Source: Roseovarius sp. (GTDB lineage: Bacteria > Pseudomonadota > Alphaproteobacteria > Rhodobacterales > Rhodobacteraceae). Taken from it: a DNA stretch of 43,729 nucleotides. Shown piece by piece: positions 33,675 through 42,884 of the stretch. The position numbers and the translations under genes are program-made. The notes beneath the pieces are model-generated. The model worked only from the letters and a program-made list of their open reading frames with translations. It did not search any database and was not told the DNA's origin. Within the stretch, counting starts at the first letter, position 1. Each line of letters opens with the position of its first letter. The stretch covers positions 1 to 43,729 of the forward strand of contig NZ_JALUXE010000018.1 in assembly GCF_027019125.1 (NCBI RefSeq), given 5' to 3'.

Positions 33675-34283
33675 TCACTCCGCCAGCTTTTCCTCGATGA
33701 TGGCCTTGAGATCGTCATAGGCCATGTTGGAATATTTCTGCTCGTTGATCACCAGGGTCGGCGTCGACTCGACCCCATGCGTCTCGGCATTTTCCTGATA
33801 CCAGGCCACCAGCGCCTTTGCAGTGTCGGTGTCGTTCAGGCAGGCCTCGACCGCGTCCGGCTCAAGCCCTGCAACCTTGCCGATGCGGCGCAGGTTGTCG
33901 GCAATCGCGGCAGGCTCGCCTTGGGTCCATTCGCGCTGCTGCTCATAGAGCATATCCGAGATGCCAAAGAACTTCTCGCCCCCGCCACAGCGCGCCACCA
34001 TCGACGCCCACAGGCCGAACCGGTCAAAATAGACATCGCGATAGACGAAATGCACCTTGTCCGTGTCGATGTAATCGGCCTTCAATTGCTTGAGCGGCCC
34101 TTTGTGGAAATTCGCGCAATGCGGACAGGTAAAGGACGCATATTCGATGATCGTGACCTTGGCATCCTCTGGCCCCATCGTCATTTCGACGATCTGCGAC
34201 GTATCGGGGGCGGCCTCTTGCGCCACGGCGGGGCCTGTGAGCATGGCAAGGGCAAGCGCCCCGGTTGCGATCATGTGTTTCAT
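33675..34283 (-). CDS. DsbA-like periplasmic thiol:disulphide protein
   Basis: A 202-residue exported thioredoxin-fold protein with signal peptide MKHMIATGALALAMLTGPAVA. The active site is CPHC (Cys53-Cys56) in EYASFTCPHCANFHKG, followed by a helical insertion and the cis-proline loop STPTLVINEQKYSN. This pattern fits DsbA-family proteins of alphaproteobacteria with CPHC, more oxidising than the thioredoxin CGPC. It lies downstream of the DciA gene (27-base gap), with AGGA seven bases before its ATG. Likely job: disulphide formation in exported proteins; the exact partner is unknown. Confidence 0.92.
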   Translation of the reverse strand: MKHMIATGALALAMLTGPAVAQEAAPDTSQIVEMTMGPEDAKVTIIEYASFTCPHCANFHKGPLKQLKADYIDTDKVHFVYRDVYFDRFGLWASMVARCGGGEKFFGISDMLYEQQREWTQGEPAAIADNLRRIGKVAGLEPDAVEACLNDTDTAKALVAWYQENAETHGVESTPTLVINEQKYSNMAYDDLKAIIEEKLAE

Positions 34284-34310
34284 GTCTTTATCCTTGGTCT
34301 GATGGGTCGG

Positions 34311-34820
34311 TCAGTGTTGCGACTTGGTTAACACGTTGCGCGCCAGCCTTTCCAGCGCGGCCCGCAACCCGTCGTCTGTGACAGGCGCGGCAAGGCTCGT
34401 GGCGGCCTCGAGTGTCTCGGGCGGCACGGCGGGCGCCGGCGCCACCTTGGGCCGATGTGAGAAATCCACCTGCCCCTCGGCAAAGCCTACGGGGGCAGTC
34501 TGGGTGATCCGAATACGCGTAATGGCGTTGTAGCCGTAAACGGCATTGACCCGCTCGCGCAGCTTTTCCTTTTGCATCTCCAGCATCGGGGCCTGCGCGC
34601 CGGTCGTGAGCAGCGTGAGCGTTGCCCCCATCCCCTGCCGCGCATAAGAGACCTCGACCGGGCGGGCAATGGCCGCGATGTCCTCGCCCACCACTTCGGC
34701 CCAATGGGTCAAGAGCCGCGATTGCGCGAAGCCACGGCTCTCCGAGGCGCGGCGGATGCTGGTCTGCAGCAACGCCGAGGTGCGTTTGAACCCGTATGTC
34801 GCGGCCTTGCGGCTGGTCAT
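34311..34820 (-). CDS. DciA family protein (DUF721)
   Basis: A 169-residue protein with the DUF721 domain in its N-terminal half (residues about 10-110, including LLTHWAEVVGEDIAAIARPVEVSYAR and TLTLLTTGAQAPMLEMQKEKLRERVNAVYG). DciA proteins recruit or load the replicative helicase DnaB in bacteria lacking DnaC. The C-terminal 60 residues are proline- and alanine-rich, then helical. The ATG at 34820 is preferred, with GGAGAG about nine bases upstream. It is divergent from mutY across 82 bases and precedes the DsbA-like gene. Confidence 0.85.
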   Translation of the reverse strand: MTSRKAATYGFKRTSALLQTSIRRASESRGFAQSRLLTHWAEVVGEDIAAIARPVEVSYARQGMGATLTLLTTGAQAPMLEMQKEKLRERVNAVYGYNAITRIRITQTAPVGFAEGQVDFSHRPKVAPAPAVPPETLEAATSLAAPVTDDGLRAALERLARNVLTKSQH

Positions 34821-34902
34821 GGTTGGCGCTCTCCTCATTGGCGCTAATCTATGGCATGTGACAGGGGATACCAGAGCAGATTGCGAGGCAGAGGGATAAA
34901 CT

Positions 34903-35964
34903 ATGCGTTATTTCGCCGAGGCTGAGAGCCTTCTCGCGTGGTATGATACCCATGCCCGCGACCTGCCATGGCGGATCAGCCCCGCCGCCCGAGCAGGCGG
35001 CGCGCACCCCGATCCCTACCGCGTCTGGCTCAGCGAAGTGATGCTGCAACAGACAACCGTCGCGGCGGTCAAATCCTATTTCCTGCGCTTCACAACGCTC
35101 TGGCCCACCGTTGCCGATCTGGCGGCGGCAGAAGATTCTGCCGTGATGGGCGAATGGGCGGGCTTGGGCTACTACGCCCGTGCCCGCAATCTCCTGAAAT
35201 GCGCCCGCGCGGTCGTGCGCGATCACAACGGGCACTTTCCCGACACGCTCGACGGCCTGCGCGCGCTACCCGGCATCGGGCCCTATACCGCCGCCGCCAT
35301 TGCCGCCATTGCCTATGATCAGCCGCATGTGGTGGTGGACGGCAATGTCGAACGGGTGATGGCGCGGCTCCATGACATCCACACCCCCCTGCCCACCGCC
35401 AAGCGCGAACTGACCGAGGCCGCTGCCCGCCTCACGCCCCGCTCGCGCCCCGGCGATTACGCCCAGGCGGTGATGGATCTTGGCGCCACCATCTGCACGC
35501 CCAAATCCCCTGCCTGCGCTCTCTGTCCCTGGCGCACGCCTTGTGCCGCCCATGCCGCAGGCACCGCTGCGGATCTGCCCCGGAAACTGCCCAAGACCGC
35601 CAAACCGCTCCGCCATGGTCACGCCTATGTTGCCCGTCGCGCCGATGGCGCATGGCTCTTGGAGCGCCGCCCCGACAGCGGCCTCTTGGGCGGGATGCTG
35701 GGCTGGCCCGGCAGCGATTGGGGCGATACCCCATCCCCCGCCCCGCCCATCGCCGCCCACTGGCAGGAGCTGGAGGCCGAGGCGCGCCACACCTTCACCC
35801 ATTTCCACCTCCGCCTCCGCGTCCACGTGGCGCTTCTGCCAGAGGATGCGACACCAGAGCGTGGCCAGTTCCTGCCTGACGCAACGTTTCGTCCCGCGGA
35901 ATTGCCTACCGTCATGCGAAAGGTCTTTGACCTTGCGCGGGCTGCGCTAAACTCTCCCGCGTGA
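34903..35964 (+). CDS. mutY: A/G-specific adenine DNA glycosylase
   Basis: MutY removes adenine paired with 8-oxoguanine. The 353-residue sequence keeps the catalytic Glu45 (SEVMLQQTTV), the HhH motif LPGIGPYTAAAIAAIAY, the Asp146 (VVVDGNVERVMAR) and the iron-sulphur loop with Cys198, 205, 208 and 214 in the 6-2-5 spacing. A C-terminal Nudix-like domain that reads the oxidised guanine follows (residues about 235-350, ARRADGAWLLERRPDSGLLGGMLGWPG). It is divergent from the dciA-dsbA-like genes, an order common in this group. Confidence 0.95.
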   Translation: MRYFAEAESLLAWYDTHARDLPWRISPAARAGGAHPDPYRVWLSEVMLQQTTVAAVKSYFLRFTTLWPTVADLAAAEDSAVMGEWAGLGYYARARNLLKCARAVVRDHNGHFPDTLDGLRALPGIGPYTAAAIAAIAYDQPHVVVDGNVERVMARLHDIHTPLPTAKRELTEAAARLTPRSRPGDYAQAVMDLGATICTPKSPACALCPWRTPCAAHAAGTAADLPRKLPKTAKPLRHGHAYVARRADGAWLLERRPDSGLLGGMLGWPGSDWGDTPSPAPPIAAHWQELEAEARHTFTHFHLRLRVHVALLPEDATPERGQFLPDATFRPAELPTVMRKVFDLARAALNSPA

Positions 35965-36005
35965 TATGCCGTGATATGTAAGTGTTAACTGCACAGGACA
36001 CCCCC

Positions 36006-37145
36006 ATGATCCCCGCCGCACAGGTTGCCCAACTGCACCGCGCTTTGCCCTTCTGGATGTCTCTGCTTCTCCTGCCTGTGGGGGTTCTGGGGGCGCTCAA
36101 CGGCGGCTGGACCGTCCTGCTCCTGCCGCTCACCACGTGGTATTTCTTCTCGATCCTCGACGCCTTTCTCGGGCTTTATACCGAGAATGCCGATCTTGAG
36201 ACGCGCGACGATCAACTCACCTGGTATCGCGCCATCACCCTGATCTGGGCGCCTTTGCAATTCGGGCTGCTCTATTGGCTGATCTGGTATGTCACCGGCC
36301 CCGGTGACGCCCATCTCAGCCCTCTGGAAACCATCCTGCTTTTCTTTGGCGTGGGGGTGATCACCGGCACGGTCGGGATCAATTACAGCCACGAACTCAT
36401 GCATCAAAAGAACCGGGGCGAGCGGTTCATGGGCGACATTCTGTTGGCGATGGTGCTCTATTCGCATTTCCGCTCTGAACATCTGCTGGTGCATCACCGC
36501 TATATTGGCACCCCCCGCGATCCGGTCACGGCGCGCTATAACGAGGGGTTCCACCGCTTTTTCCCGCGCGTGCTCCGGCAAAGCTGGCACTCGGCATTCA
36601 AGGCAGAGGCCGACATGCTGGCCCGCCGCAACCTGCCGTGGCATGACCTCAAGAACCCGTTTTTCAAATACTGGGCGCTGCAAGGGTTCATGGTCCTGCT
36701 GGCCGGGCTGATCGGCGGCTGGATCGGCCTTGCCCTCTTTGTCTGGCAGGCCTTTGTCGCGATCTGGCAATTGGAGCTGGTGAATTACATCGAACATTAC
36801 GGCCTGACGCGCAAACATCTGGGCGACGGCAAATACGAGCATGTCCAGCCGCGCCATAGCTGGAACGCGGCGCACAAGGCGTCGAACTGGCTCTTGATCA
36901 ATCTGCAACGCCATTCGGATCATCACTACAAACCCGACCGCCGCTTTCCGCTCTTGCAGAACTACACCGAGGCGGACGCCCCGCAACTGCCCTATGGCTA
37001 TCCGGTGATGACCTTGGCTGCCATGGTCCCGCCCGTTTGGCGGCGGGTGATGAACCCCCGCGTGCGCCGCTGGCGCGAGATGTACTATCCCGAGATCACC
37101 CATTGGCGCCCCTACAACCGCGCGAGCAATCCGATGCCGCGCTAA
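36006..37145 (+). CDS. AlkB-type integral membrane di-iron monooxygenase
   Basis: A 379-residue inner-membrane protein with about six helices and all histidine boxes of alkane 1-monooxygenases: HELMH (129-133), EHLLVHH (158-164), NYIEHYG (260-266) and LQRHSDHH (300-307). The second box has Val where many AlkB proteins have Gly, so the substrate may differ from medium-chain alkanes. AlkB needs rubredoxin and its reductase, and none is in the window. The ATG at 36006 has AGGA eight bases upstream. It begins 41 bases after mutY. The likely role is terminal hydroxylation of alkanes or fatty chains. Confidence 0.88.
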   Translation: MIPAAQVAQLHRALPFWMSLLLLPVGVLGALNGGWTVLLLPLTTWYFFSILDAFLGLYTENADLETRDDQLTWYRAITLIWAPLQFGLLYWLIWYVTGPGDAHLSPLETILLFFGVGVITGTVGINYSHELMHQKNRGERFMGDILLAMVLYSHFRSEHLLVHHRYIGTPRDPVTARYNEGFHRFFPRVLRQSWHSAFKAEADMLARRNLPWHDLKNPFFKYWALQGFMVLLAGLIGGWIGLALFVWQAFVAIWQLELVNYIEHYGLTRKHLGDGKYEHVQPRHSWNAAHKASNWLLINLQRHSDHHYKPDRRFPLLQNYTEADAPQLPYGYPVMTLAAMVPPVWRRVMNPRVRRWREMYYPEITHWRPYNRASNPMPR

Positions 37146-37320
37146 GGCTATGCGAAGCGGCGCGCGGGGGCGGGAAAAAGGCCAGAGCGGATCGCGTCTC
37201 ATCGGGGTCACATCGCCCCGCCTCCCGCGCCGGGGACTCTACGCTGACTTGGCGAGATCCCGGGTCAAGCCCAGGACGGGTGTGGATTCGATGGGGCGCA
37301 ACACGCCCTAGAATAGAATA
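37146..37320. repeat. Convergent spacer with a REP-like palindrome
   Basis: Between the AlkB-like gene and the convergent cupin gene no coding region is evident. TCCCGGG TCAAG CCCAGGA (37258-37275) is an imperfect inverted repeat resembling the GGGTCAAGCCC elements dispersed in alphaproteobacterial genomes. It probably acts as a transcript end or REP-like repeat. No clear T-run follows. Confidence 0.4.
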
Positions 37321-37989
37321 TCACGCCGCAATCTGATCGAGCAGATGCCCCGTCTTCACATAGATGAGGCAGCCTTCGTCGGAATAGGGCTTGTGCTCTG
37401 ACAGATGCGGGCTGCGCAGCCAGGTCCCCGCCGGGTAGCTGCCGTGCTCATCGGCAAAGGTGCCTTCGATCACGAATATCTCTTCGCCGCCCCAATGCCG
37501 ATGCGGTGTGAACCGCGTGCCGGGCGCCCAACGCACCAGCGCCACATTCTCATTCACAGCCGTATGCAGCGGCAGCACGCTCAGCCCCTCGACCAGACCG
37601 GGGCGAAACTCGGAATTCTTCGTGTCGACGTTGAACTGCACGGTATCCGATGGATCGAACTGATAGAGCTTCACAAGGATCGTGCAACCGTCCTTGGTAT
37701 GCGGCTTGTGACGTGTGCCAATGGGATTGCGCACATAGGATCCCGCCGGATAATCGCCGCTCTCGTCGGAAAAGACCCCCTCCAGCACGAGATATTCCTC
37801 GCCGCCATCATGGGTATGGGCGTCGAAATACGAATCCGGCGCGAACCGCACGATGGTGGTTGCACGCGCCACCTCATCCCCGATCCGGTCCAGCATCATC
37901 CGCTCGACCCCTGTCGCGGGGGATTGCACCCAAGTGTAATCCTCGGGCCGGATCACGACACGTTGGGAAAAATCTGCATTGATGCGCAT
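37321..37989 (-). CDS. Bicupin protein (ChrR-like cupin repeats)
   Basis: A 222-residue protein with two cupin units. Each has the metal-binding pattern H-x-H-x4-E: HTHDGGEEYLVLEGVFSDE in the first and HRHWGGEEIFVIEGTFADE in the second, each followed by a late histidine (TRHKPHT, SEHKPYS). The two halves look like an internal duplication of the cupin domain seen in the C-terminus of the anti-sigma factor ChrR. Here there is no N-terminal sigma-binding domain, so it is not itself an anti-sigma factor by sequence. AGGAGG lies upstream of the ATG at 37989. It follows the desaturase gene with a 42-base gap. Confidence 0.85.
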   Translation of the reverse strand: MRINADFSQRVVIRPEDYTWVQSPATGVERMMLDRIGDEVARATTIVRFAPDSYFDAHTHDGGEEYLVLEGVFSDESGDYPAGSYVRNPIGTRHKPHTKDGCTILVKLYQFDPSDTVQFNVDTKNSEFRPGLVEGLSVLPLHTAVNENVALVRWAPGTRFTPHRHWGGEEIFVIEGTFADEHGSYPAGTWLRSPHLSEHKPYSDEGCLIYVKTGHLLDQIAA

Positions 37990-38031
37990 GGCGGTCCTCC
38001 TGAGGGGTAGCTAGGCAAGGGACCGACAAAT

Positions 38032-39072
38032 TCAAGCCGTCTCGATCACCGCCCGTGCTTCGGCAAAAGACAGTAACCGACGTGCCTTTTCGTCCCAAAG
38101 ATGCAGCCGCGCATTGGCAAGGCTCTCGCGAATGGTCATCCGGTTGATCTGGGCCAGCTGCGCATGATCCCGCAATGCTTCGGGCAGACGGTAGAACGGG
38201 ATACGGCTGTTGACGTGATGGACATGGTGAATCCCGATATTTGCACTCAGCCATTGCAGCCAGCCGGGCAGCACATAATGCGAACTGCCCTCAAGGGCGG
38301 CATCATGCAATTGCCAATTTTCCTCGGCCTCCCAATGGGTCGTCTCGAACTGATGCTGCACATAGAATAGCCACACCCCAGCCGTCGCCGCCAGAACGGT
38401 CGAGGGCAAAAAGATCAACAGGATCGGCATCGCCCCGCCAAACCACGCCACCAGGCCCAGCACCGCCGCCAGAACAGCATTGGTCGCCATCGCGCTGACC
38501 CAATACCGCCCCTTGCCCATGAACCCGAGCGGCAGGCGGTTCTCCAGCAGGAAGATATAAGACGGTCCCAACCCGAACAGCACCAGCGGGTTGCGATAGA
38601 CCCGGTATTTCAGCCGCTGGAATGGCGTGCGCGCCGCGTATTCCGCCACGGTCAGCGTGTCGATGTCACCAATGCCCCGCCGCCCCAGATTGCCCGCCGA
38701 ACTGTGATGGATCGAATGGGCATGTCGCCAGACGTCATAGGGCGTCAGCGTCAGCACCCCAAGCGCGCGCCCCAGCCAGTCGTTCAACGTCCGGCTCTTG
38801 AAAAACGCGCCATGGCCGCAATCATGCTGGATCGCAAAGAGGCGCAACAGGAACGGCGCGGCACAAAGCGCGAGCACGACACTCAGAAAAGGGCTCAGCG
38901 ATAGTGCCCACCACGCCAGCCCCCAAAGACCAAGAAACGGCACAAGCGTGACCAGCAATTCATAGGTGGCGCGGGGGAAATTCGGCTCGCGGTATCTTGC
39001 AAGGATTTGGGCCCATTCCCTGCCAGTGCGTGTTTCGAGTTGCGGCAAAACGGGGTGAGATTGGTCGAGCAT
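38032..39072 (-). CDS. Fatty acid desaturase
   Basis: A 346-residue membrane acyl-lipid desaturase. The three histidine clusters are HDCGHG (83-88), HAHSIHH (117-123, the HxxHH type) and HHVHH (282-286), spaced as in delta-12/omega-6 type enzymes. Four hydrophobic segments lie between. It probably introduces a double bond into membrane fatty acids using a ferredoxin- or cytochrome-type donor. The regiospecificity is not readable. The start at 39072 is preceded by a weak AGG. A perfect palindrome, GCGTTTGCAAACGC, lies in the leader about 50 bases upstream and may be an operator. The cupin gene follows. Confidence 0.88.
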   Translation of the reverse strand: MLDQSHPVLPQLETRTGREWAQILARYREPNFPRATYELLVTLVPFLGLWGLAWWALSLSPFLSVVLALCAAPFLLRLFAIQHDCGHGAFFKSRTLNDWLGRALGVLTLTPYDVWRHAHSIHHSSAGNLGRRGIGDIDTLTVAEYAARTPFQRLKYRVYRNPLVLFGLGPSYIFLLENRLPLGFMGKGRYWVSAMATNAVLAAVLGLVAWFGGAMPILLIFLPSTVLAATAGVWLFYVQHQFETTHWEAEENWQLHDAALEGSSHYVLPGWLQWLSANIGIHHVHHVNSRIPFYRLPEALRDHAQLAQINRMTIRESLANARLHLWDEKARRLLSFAEARAVIETA

Positions 39073-39120
39073 GTGCCTGTATTTTTTGGTGGCGATGACG
39101 ATCTCATAGAGGATTGGAAG

Positions 39121-39134
39121 GCGTTTGCAAACGC
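39121..39134. promoter_or_regulatory. Palindrome upstream of the desaturase gene
   Basis: GCGTTTGCAAACGC is a perfect 14-bp palindrome 49 bases before the desaturase start, between it and the petC terminator. Its size and symmetry fit a dimeric repressor site. The regulator is unknown; no transcription factor gene lies nearby. Confidence 0.45.
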
Positions 39135-39199
39135 TGCGTCACCTTGCGCCCTGCGCTATTTGATCACGTCCAGAGATAATTCTGACCCGACGTCACGCA

Positions 39200-39230
39200 A
39201 AAGCCCCGCAAGACGGGCTTGCGGGGCTTT
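39200..39230. terminator. Strong bidirectional-type terminator after petC
   Basis: A 13-bp perfect stem, AAAGCCCCGCAAG (39200-39212) with CTTGCGGGGCTTT (39218-39230), with a 5-base loop and A/T tails on both flanks. It lies 25 bases beyond the petC stop on the minus strand and separates petABC from the desaturase gene. Confidence 0.92.
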
Positions 39231-39238
39231 CTTGTACC

Positions 39239-39254
39239 TCGAGTCGCGACTCGA
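39239..39254. repeat. 16-bp perfect palindrome abutting the petC stop
   Basis: TCGAGTCGCGACTCGA ends on the base directly next to the petC stop codon. It contains GAGTC and GACTC, two GANTC sites (the CcrM methylation target of alphaproteobacteria). It is separate from the larger terminator hairpin that follows. Confidence 0.6.
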
Positions 39255-40106
39255 TCAGCTCGTCTTCTTGCCCTTGACCGGGGCCCAGATCCGCTTGTTG
39301 GTCAGATAGAGCAGCACCGACAGGATGGTGAGGAAGATCACGCCCGTCAGGCCCGCATGCTTGCGCGCCATCATCTTGGGCTCCGCCGTCCACATCAGGA
39401 AGGCCGCGACGTCTTCGGCCTGCTGTTCCAGCGTGGCCTCGGTACCGTCGTCGAACTCGACATCGTCACCCCAGAGCGGCTGACCCATGCCGATCCAGCT
39501 ACCGGGAACGGTGTGATGCCCATGCTCGTCCTTGCACTGCTCGGGATAACCACCGGCGGTAAAGGCCGCATTATAGCTACCGGGGAAATCCTCGGGCGCA
39601 CATTCCGGCGCTTCGTGATAGCCGGTCATCAGCGAATAGATGTATTCCGCCCCACCCATGCCGTTGAAGAGTTGGCTCAGACCGGTCCCATAGGGGCCAT
39701 GAAAGCCAGCGCGCTTCTTGGCCATCAGGCTCAGGTCCGGCGCCCCGGCCGAGGTCACAGCCGGGAAATGGTCGGTCGGTGTGGCCGTCCGGAAATCGTC
39801 AAGCTCCGGATCGAACACTTCGAACTGCTCGGAATAGGCAAAGACCTGATCCTGGGGCAGATGCGGCCCACCCTCGTCGCCGAGGGTGCGCAGCGGCACA
39901 TACTTCAAACCATGGCAGGCCGCGCAGACCTGCGTATAGATTTTCAGACCGCGCTGAAGCTGGTTCTGGTCGAACTTGCCGAACGGACCTTCAAAGGAAA
40001 AGGCGACGTCCTCGATATGCCCCTCGCCCCCGGCGGCCAATGCGCCACCGGTCGAGAGGGACAGGGCCACAAGGGCCGCAATGCCTGTTGTCTTGAACAT
40101 TGTCAT
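39255..40106 (-). CDS. petC: Cytochrome c1
   Basis: Cytochrome c1 passes electrons from the Rieske protein to cytochrome c. The sequence has a signal peptide ([24 protein letters not shown]), the haem-binding CAACH (residues 61-65) and a C-terminal membrane anchor ([18 protein letters not shown]). Between them lies an insertion flanked by cysteines, ECAPEDF to YPEQCKDE, equivalent to the disulphide region of Rhodobacter cytochrome c1. GMGQPLWGD may supply the Met ligand region. It follows petB by 10 bases. The start is at 40106 (MTMFK) or 40100 (MFK); the second has better Shine-Dalgarno spacing. Confidence 0.96.
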   Translation of the reverse strand: MTMFKTTGIAALVALSLSTGGALAAGGEGHIEDVAFSFEGPFGKFDQNQLQRGLKIYTQVCAACHGLKYVPLRTLGDEGGPHLPQDQVFAYSEQFEVFDPELDDFRTATPTDHFPAVTSAGAPDLSLMAKKRAGFHGPYGTGLSQLFNGMGGAEYIYSLMTGYHEAPECAPEDFPGSYNAAFTAGGYPEQCKDEHGHHTVPGSWIGMGQPLWGDDVEFDDGTEATLEQQAEDVAAFLMWTAEPKMMARKHAGLTGVIFLTILSVLLYLTNKRIWAPVKGKKTS

Positions 40107-40116
40107 CCGTCCTTTC

Positions 40117-41439
40117 TTATTCGGCGGGCGTGTGGGCCTTGCCATAATGCGCATCGAAGTCTTCTTCGATGGTGGCAGGCTGGGCCTCGGGTTTCTCGAT
40201 CACGCCCAAGAGCGGCAGGATCACCAGGAAGTAGGCGAACCAGTAGGCCGACGCGATCAGCGAAATCGTCGAATAGGGCGGCTCTGCGGGCATCGCCCCC
40301 ACCCACATCAGGACGACAAAGTCGATCGCCAACAGCCAGAACCACCACTTGAACATCGGGCGATAGCGGCCCGAACGCACCGAAGAGGTATCAAGCCAGG
40401 GTGCCAGCGCCATCACCGCGATGGCCCCGAACATCGCCAAGACACCAAAGAACTTGGCATCCACGATACCACCGGTGATCCAGTTGGCGAACATCACGAC
40501 CCAGACATCGGCGGTAAAGGCGCGCAGGATCGCGTAGAACGGCAGGAAGTACCATTCCGGCACGATATGCGCGGGCGTGACCAGCGCGTTCGCTTCGATG
40601 TAGTTGTCGGGGTGGCCAAGGTAGTTGGGCATGAAACCCACGATGGCAAAGAACACCACCATGATCACGGCCAGGGCAAAGAGGTCCTTGATCACGAAAT
40701 AGGGCCAGAACGGAACGGTATCCTTCTGCGCCTCTTCCTTGGAGGTGCGGCGCACGTCCACGCCGGTCGGGTTGTTGTTGCCCGTGGTGTGGAACGCCCA
40801 GATGTGCAGCGCCACCAGAGCGGCGATCACGAAGGGCAAGAGGTAGTGCAACGAGAAGAAGCGGTTCAGCGTGGCATTATCCACCGCCGGCCCACCCAAG
40901 AGCCAGGTCTGGATCGACTCGCCGATGAACGGGATCGCGCCAAAGAGACCGGTGATCACCGTAGCCCCCCAGAACGACATCTGACCCCAAGGCAGCACAT
41001 AGCCCATGAACGCCGTGCCCATCATCATCAGGTAGATGAGCATGCCGATGATCCACGTGATCTCACGCGGGGCCTTGTAGGACCCATAGTAGAGACCACG
41101 GAAAATATGCAGGTAAACGGCGACGAAGAACAGCGATGCGCCGTTCATATGCAGGTAGCGGATGAAATGGCCACCGTTCACGTTGCGCATGATATGTTCG
41201 ACGCTGGCAAAGGCCAGATCGACATGCGGCGTGTAATGCATCACCAGGATGATGCCAGTGACGATCTGCAGCACCAGACAGAAGGTCAGAACGATCCCCC
41301 AGATCCACATCCAGTTCAGGTTCTTGGGCGTGGGGATCATGATGGTGTCATAGAGCAACCCAACGATGGGCAGGCGCGAATGAAGCCATTTCTCGCCGCC
41401 CGTCTTGGGCTCGTAGTGATCGTGCGGAATTCCGGACAT
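40117..41439 (-). CDS. petB: Cytochrome b of the bc1 complex
   Basis: The quinone-binding, di-haem subunit of complex III, 440 residues with eight membrane helices as in Rhodobacter. The four haem-ligand histidines are at 97 and 111 ([23 protein letters not shown]) and at 197 and 211 ([17 protein letters not shown]). The Qo-site PEWY motif is present ([16 protein letters not shown]). Unlike the split b6/subunit IV of cyanobacteria, it is one full-length chain. It lies 12 bases after petA and 10 before petC. Confidence 0.98.
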   Translation of the reverse strand: MSGIPHDHYEPKTGGEKWLHSRLPIVGLLYDTIMIPTPKNLNWMWIWGIVLTFCLVLQIVTGIILVMHYTPHVDLAFASVEHIMRNVNGGHFIRYLHMNGASLFFVAVYLHIFRGLYYGSYKAPREITWIIGMLIYLMMMGTAFMGYVLPWGQMSFWGATVITGLFGAIPFIGESIQTWLLGGPAVDNATLNRFFSLHYLLPFVIAALVALHIWAFHTTGNNNPTGVDVRRTSKEEAQKDTVPFWPYFVIKDLFALAVIMVVFFAIVGFMPNYLGHPDNYIEANALVTPAHIVPEWYFLPFYAILRAFTADVWVVMFANWITGGIVDAKFFGVLAMFGAIAVMALAPWLDTSSVRSGRYRPMFKWWFWLLAIDFVVLMWVGAMPAEPPYSTISLIASAYWFAYFLVILPLLGVIEKPEAQPATIEEDFDAHYGKAHTPAE

Positions 41440-41451
41440 TTGCGCGTTTCC

Positions 41452-42012
41452 TTATCCCAGTTGGATCGTGGTTTCGTCGATGAATTCAGCGACGGGAATC
41501 CACAGGTTCTGAGGCGCCGGTCCTTTGCGAATCCGGCCAGCCGTGTCGTAATGCGAGCCGTGGCAGGGGCAGAACCAGCCGCCGAAATCGCCCGAACCGT
41601 CGCCGATGGGCACGCAACCCAGATGGGTGCAGACGCCGATCATCACCAGCCACTCGCCCGCCTCATCCAGCGTGCGGTTCTGGTCGGACGCATCAAGCGC
41701 CATGTTGTTGCGGTTCTGTGCATTCTGGTCCGGCAGTTCGGCCAGATCGACGGCGCGGGCGGCTTCGATCTCTTTTTCCGTGCGGCGGCGGATAAACACC
41801 GGCTTGCCCAGGAACTTGACGCTGATCTGCGTGCCCGGTTCGACGCCCGACACATCCACACGGATCGAGGACAGCGCCTGCACATCCGCCGAGGGGTTCA
41901 TCTGGTTGATCAGCGGCCAGATGGCTGCGCCTGCGGTCACGGCACCCGCGCCAGCGGTCGCATAATAGAGGAAATCCCTCCGGGTGCCTTCGTGATCTTC
42001 TGCGTGGGACAC
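41452..42012 (-). CDS. petA: Rieske iron-sulphur protein of the bc1 complex
   Basis: The [2Fe-2S] subunit of complex III. The 186-residue protein begins with a twin-arginine signal-anchor, [26 protein letters not shown], so it is exported folded by Tat and stays membrane-anchored. Cluster ligands are in CTHLGC (128-133) and CPCHGSHYD (148-156). The start codon is GTG at 42012, with GGGAG about nine bases upstream. It is first in petABC. The 209-base region upstream must hold the promoter. Confidence 0.97.
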   Translation of the reverse strand: MSHAEDHEGTRRDFLYYATAGAGAVTAGAAIWPLINQMNPSADVQALSSIRVDVSGVEPGTQISVKFLGKPVFIRRRTEKEIEAARAVDLAELPDQNAQNRNNMALDASDQNRTLDEAGEWLVMIGVCTHLGCVPIGDGSGDFGGWFCPCHGSHYDTAGRIRKGPAPQNLWIPVAEFIDETTIQLG

Positions 42013-42221
42013 GAGAATTACTCCCTATATATCAGAGCCGCAATCGGCCTCATACGATTTCAGGCCACAGGATTCCCATGGCCAGCATGTGCGGCTATTT
42101 AGCGAGGCTTTGGGGGGCCGTCCAGCCTGCATTGCCCCTAGATTTCAACAGAGCGCGCATCTGTCGCGCTTCACGGGTCCTGTTCGGCAAGCCGGGCGCG
42201 GCCCTCTCACGCCGACCACGC
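42013..42221 (-). promoter_or_regulatory. petABC upstream region
   Basis: This gap lies between the GST stop and the petA start. No coding region is evident. On the minus strand a weak promoter-like set is CTGGAC, 18 bases, TAAATA, about 90 bases before petA; it is only a candidate. The stretch nearest petA is AT-rich (TATATAGGGAG) and supplies the ribosome site. I found no clear terminator for an upstream gene. Confidence 0.3.
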
Positions 42222-42824
42222 TTACGCGGGGGCAGTTTTCACCATGCTCTCGCGTGCGCTCATCCTGGCATACCAGGCCTCCAGCGCAGGATGCCCCACC
42301 CGCCAGGCGCGCGCGTCATGGCGGAAATCGAGATAGCCCAGCGCACAGCCCAACGCGATATGGCTCATGTCGAGAGGCCCGGCGAGATGGCTCATCCAGC
42401 GCGCCTCAACGGCATCCAGCGCGCGCGCCGCCTTGGCCCACTGCCCCTCGACCCACGGGGCATAGCGCATGTCCTCGGGCCGGAACCGTGCTTCATAGGT
42501 CATCGCCAGCGCCGCCTCCATGATCCCTTCGGCAATCGCCTCCAGCGTCAGCACCTCCCAGAGCCGCGCTTCGGGATAAAACCGCCCGCCCGCCTGCTGA
42601 TCCAGATAGCGGGTGATCACCCGGCTGTCGTGGATCGCCGGACCGTCGAGCCGCACCAGCGCGGGAATCTTGCCCAGCGGATTGGCCGCCGCCGCCTGCG
42701 GATCGGTCTCAAGCGGCGTGGTGGTCACGTCGACCACCTCGACCTGATCCGCCAGACCGCTTTCCAGCAAGAGCACACGCACCTTGCGCACAAAGGGGGA
42801 CAAAGGCGAGGAAATGAGTTTCAT
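42222..42824 (-). CDS. Glutathione S-transferase family protein
   Basis: A 200-residue GST. The N-terminal thioredoxin-like domain starts MKLISSPLSPFVRKVRVLLLESG, with the Ser/Pro motif at the usual active-site position, and has NPLGKIPALVRLDGPAIHDSRVITRYLD, where the cis-Pro and the DS pair bind glutathione. The helical C-terminal domain follows (HIALGCALGYLDFRH). AAGGAG lies eight bases before the ATG at 42824. It is 60 bases downstream of the PaiB-like gene and may be co-transcribed. The electrophile it handles is unknown. Confidence 0.92.
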   Translation of the reverse strand: MKLISSPLSPFVRKVRVLLLESGLADQVEVVDVTTTPLETDPQAAAANPLGKIPALVRLDGPAIHDSRVITRYLDQQAGGRFYPEARLWEVLTLEAIAEGIMEAALAMTYEARFRPEDMRYAPWVEGQWAKAARALDAVEARWMSHLAGPLDMSHIALGCALGYLDFRHDARAWRVGHPALEAWYARMSARESMVKTAPA

Positions 42825-42884
42825 GACGCGCTCCTTGAGGTTTTGGCGTGACCCTAGGCCCAGCCCCCGGCGCTGTAAAGCCGC

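Noticed and set aside
39976..42102. Long open frame antisense to petB and petA (about 700 codons)
   Set aside because: It covers three proven genes on the opposite strand and has a composition typical of mirrored GC-rich codons.
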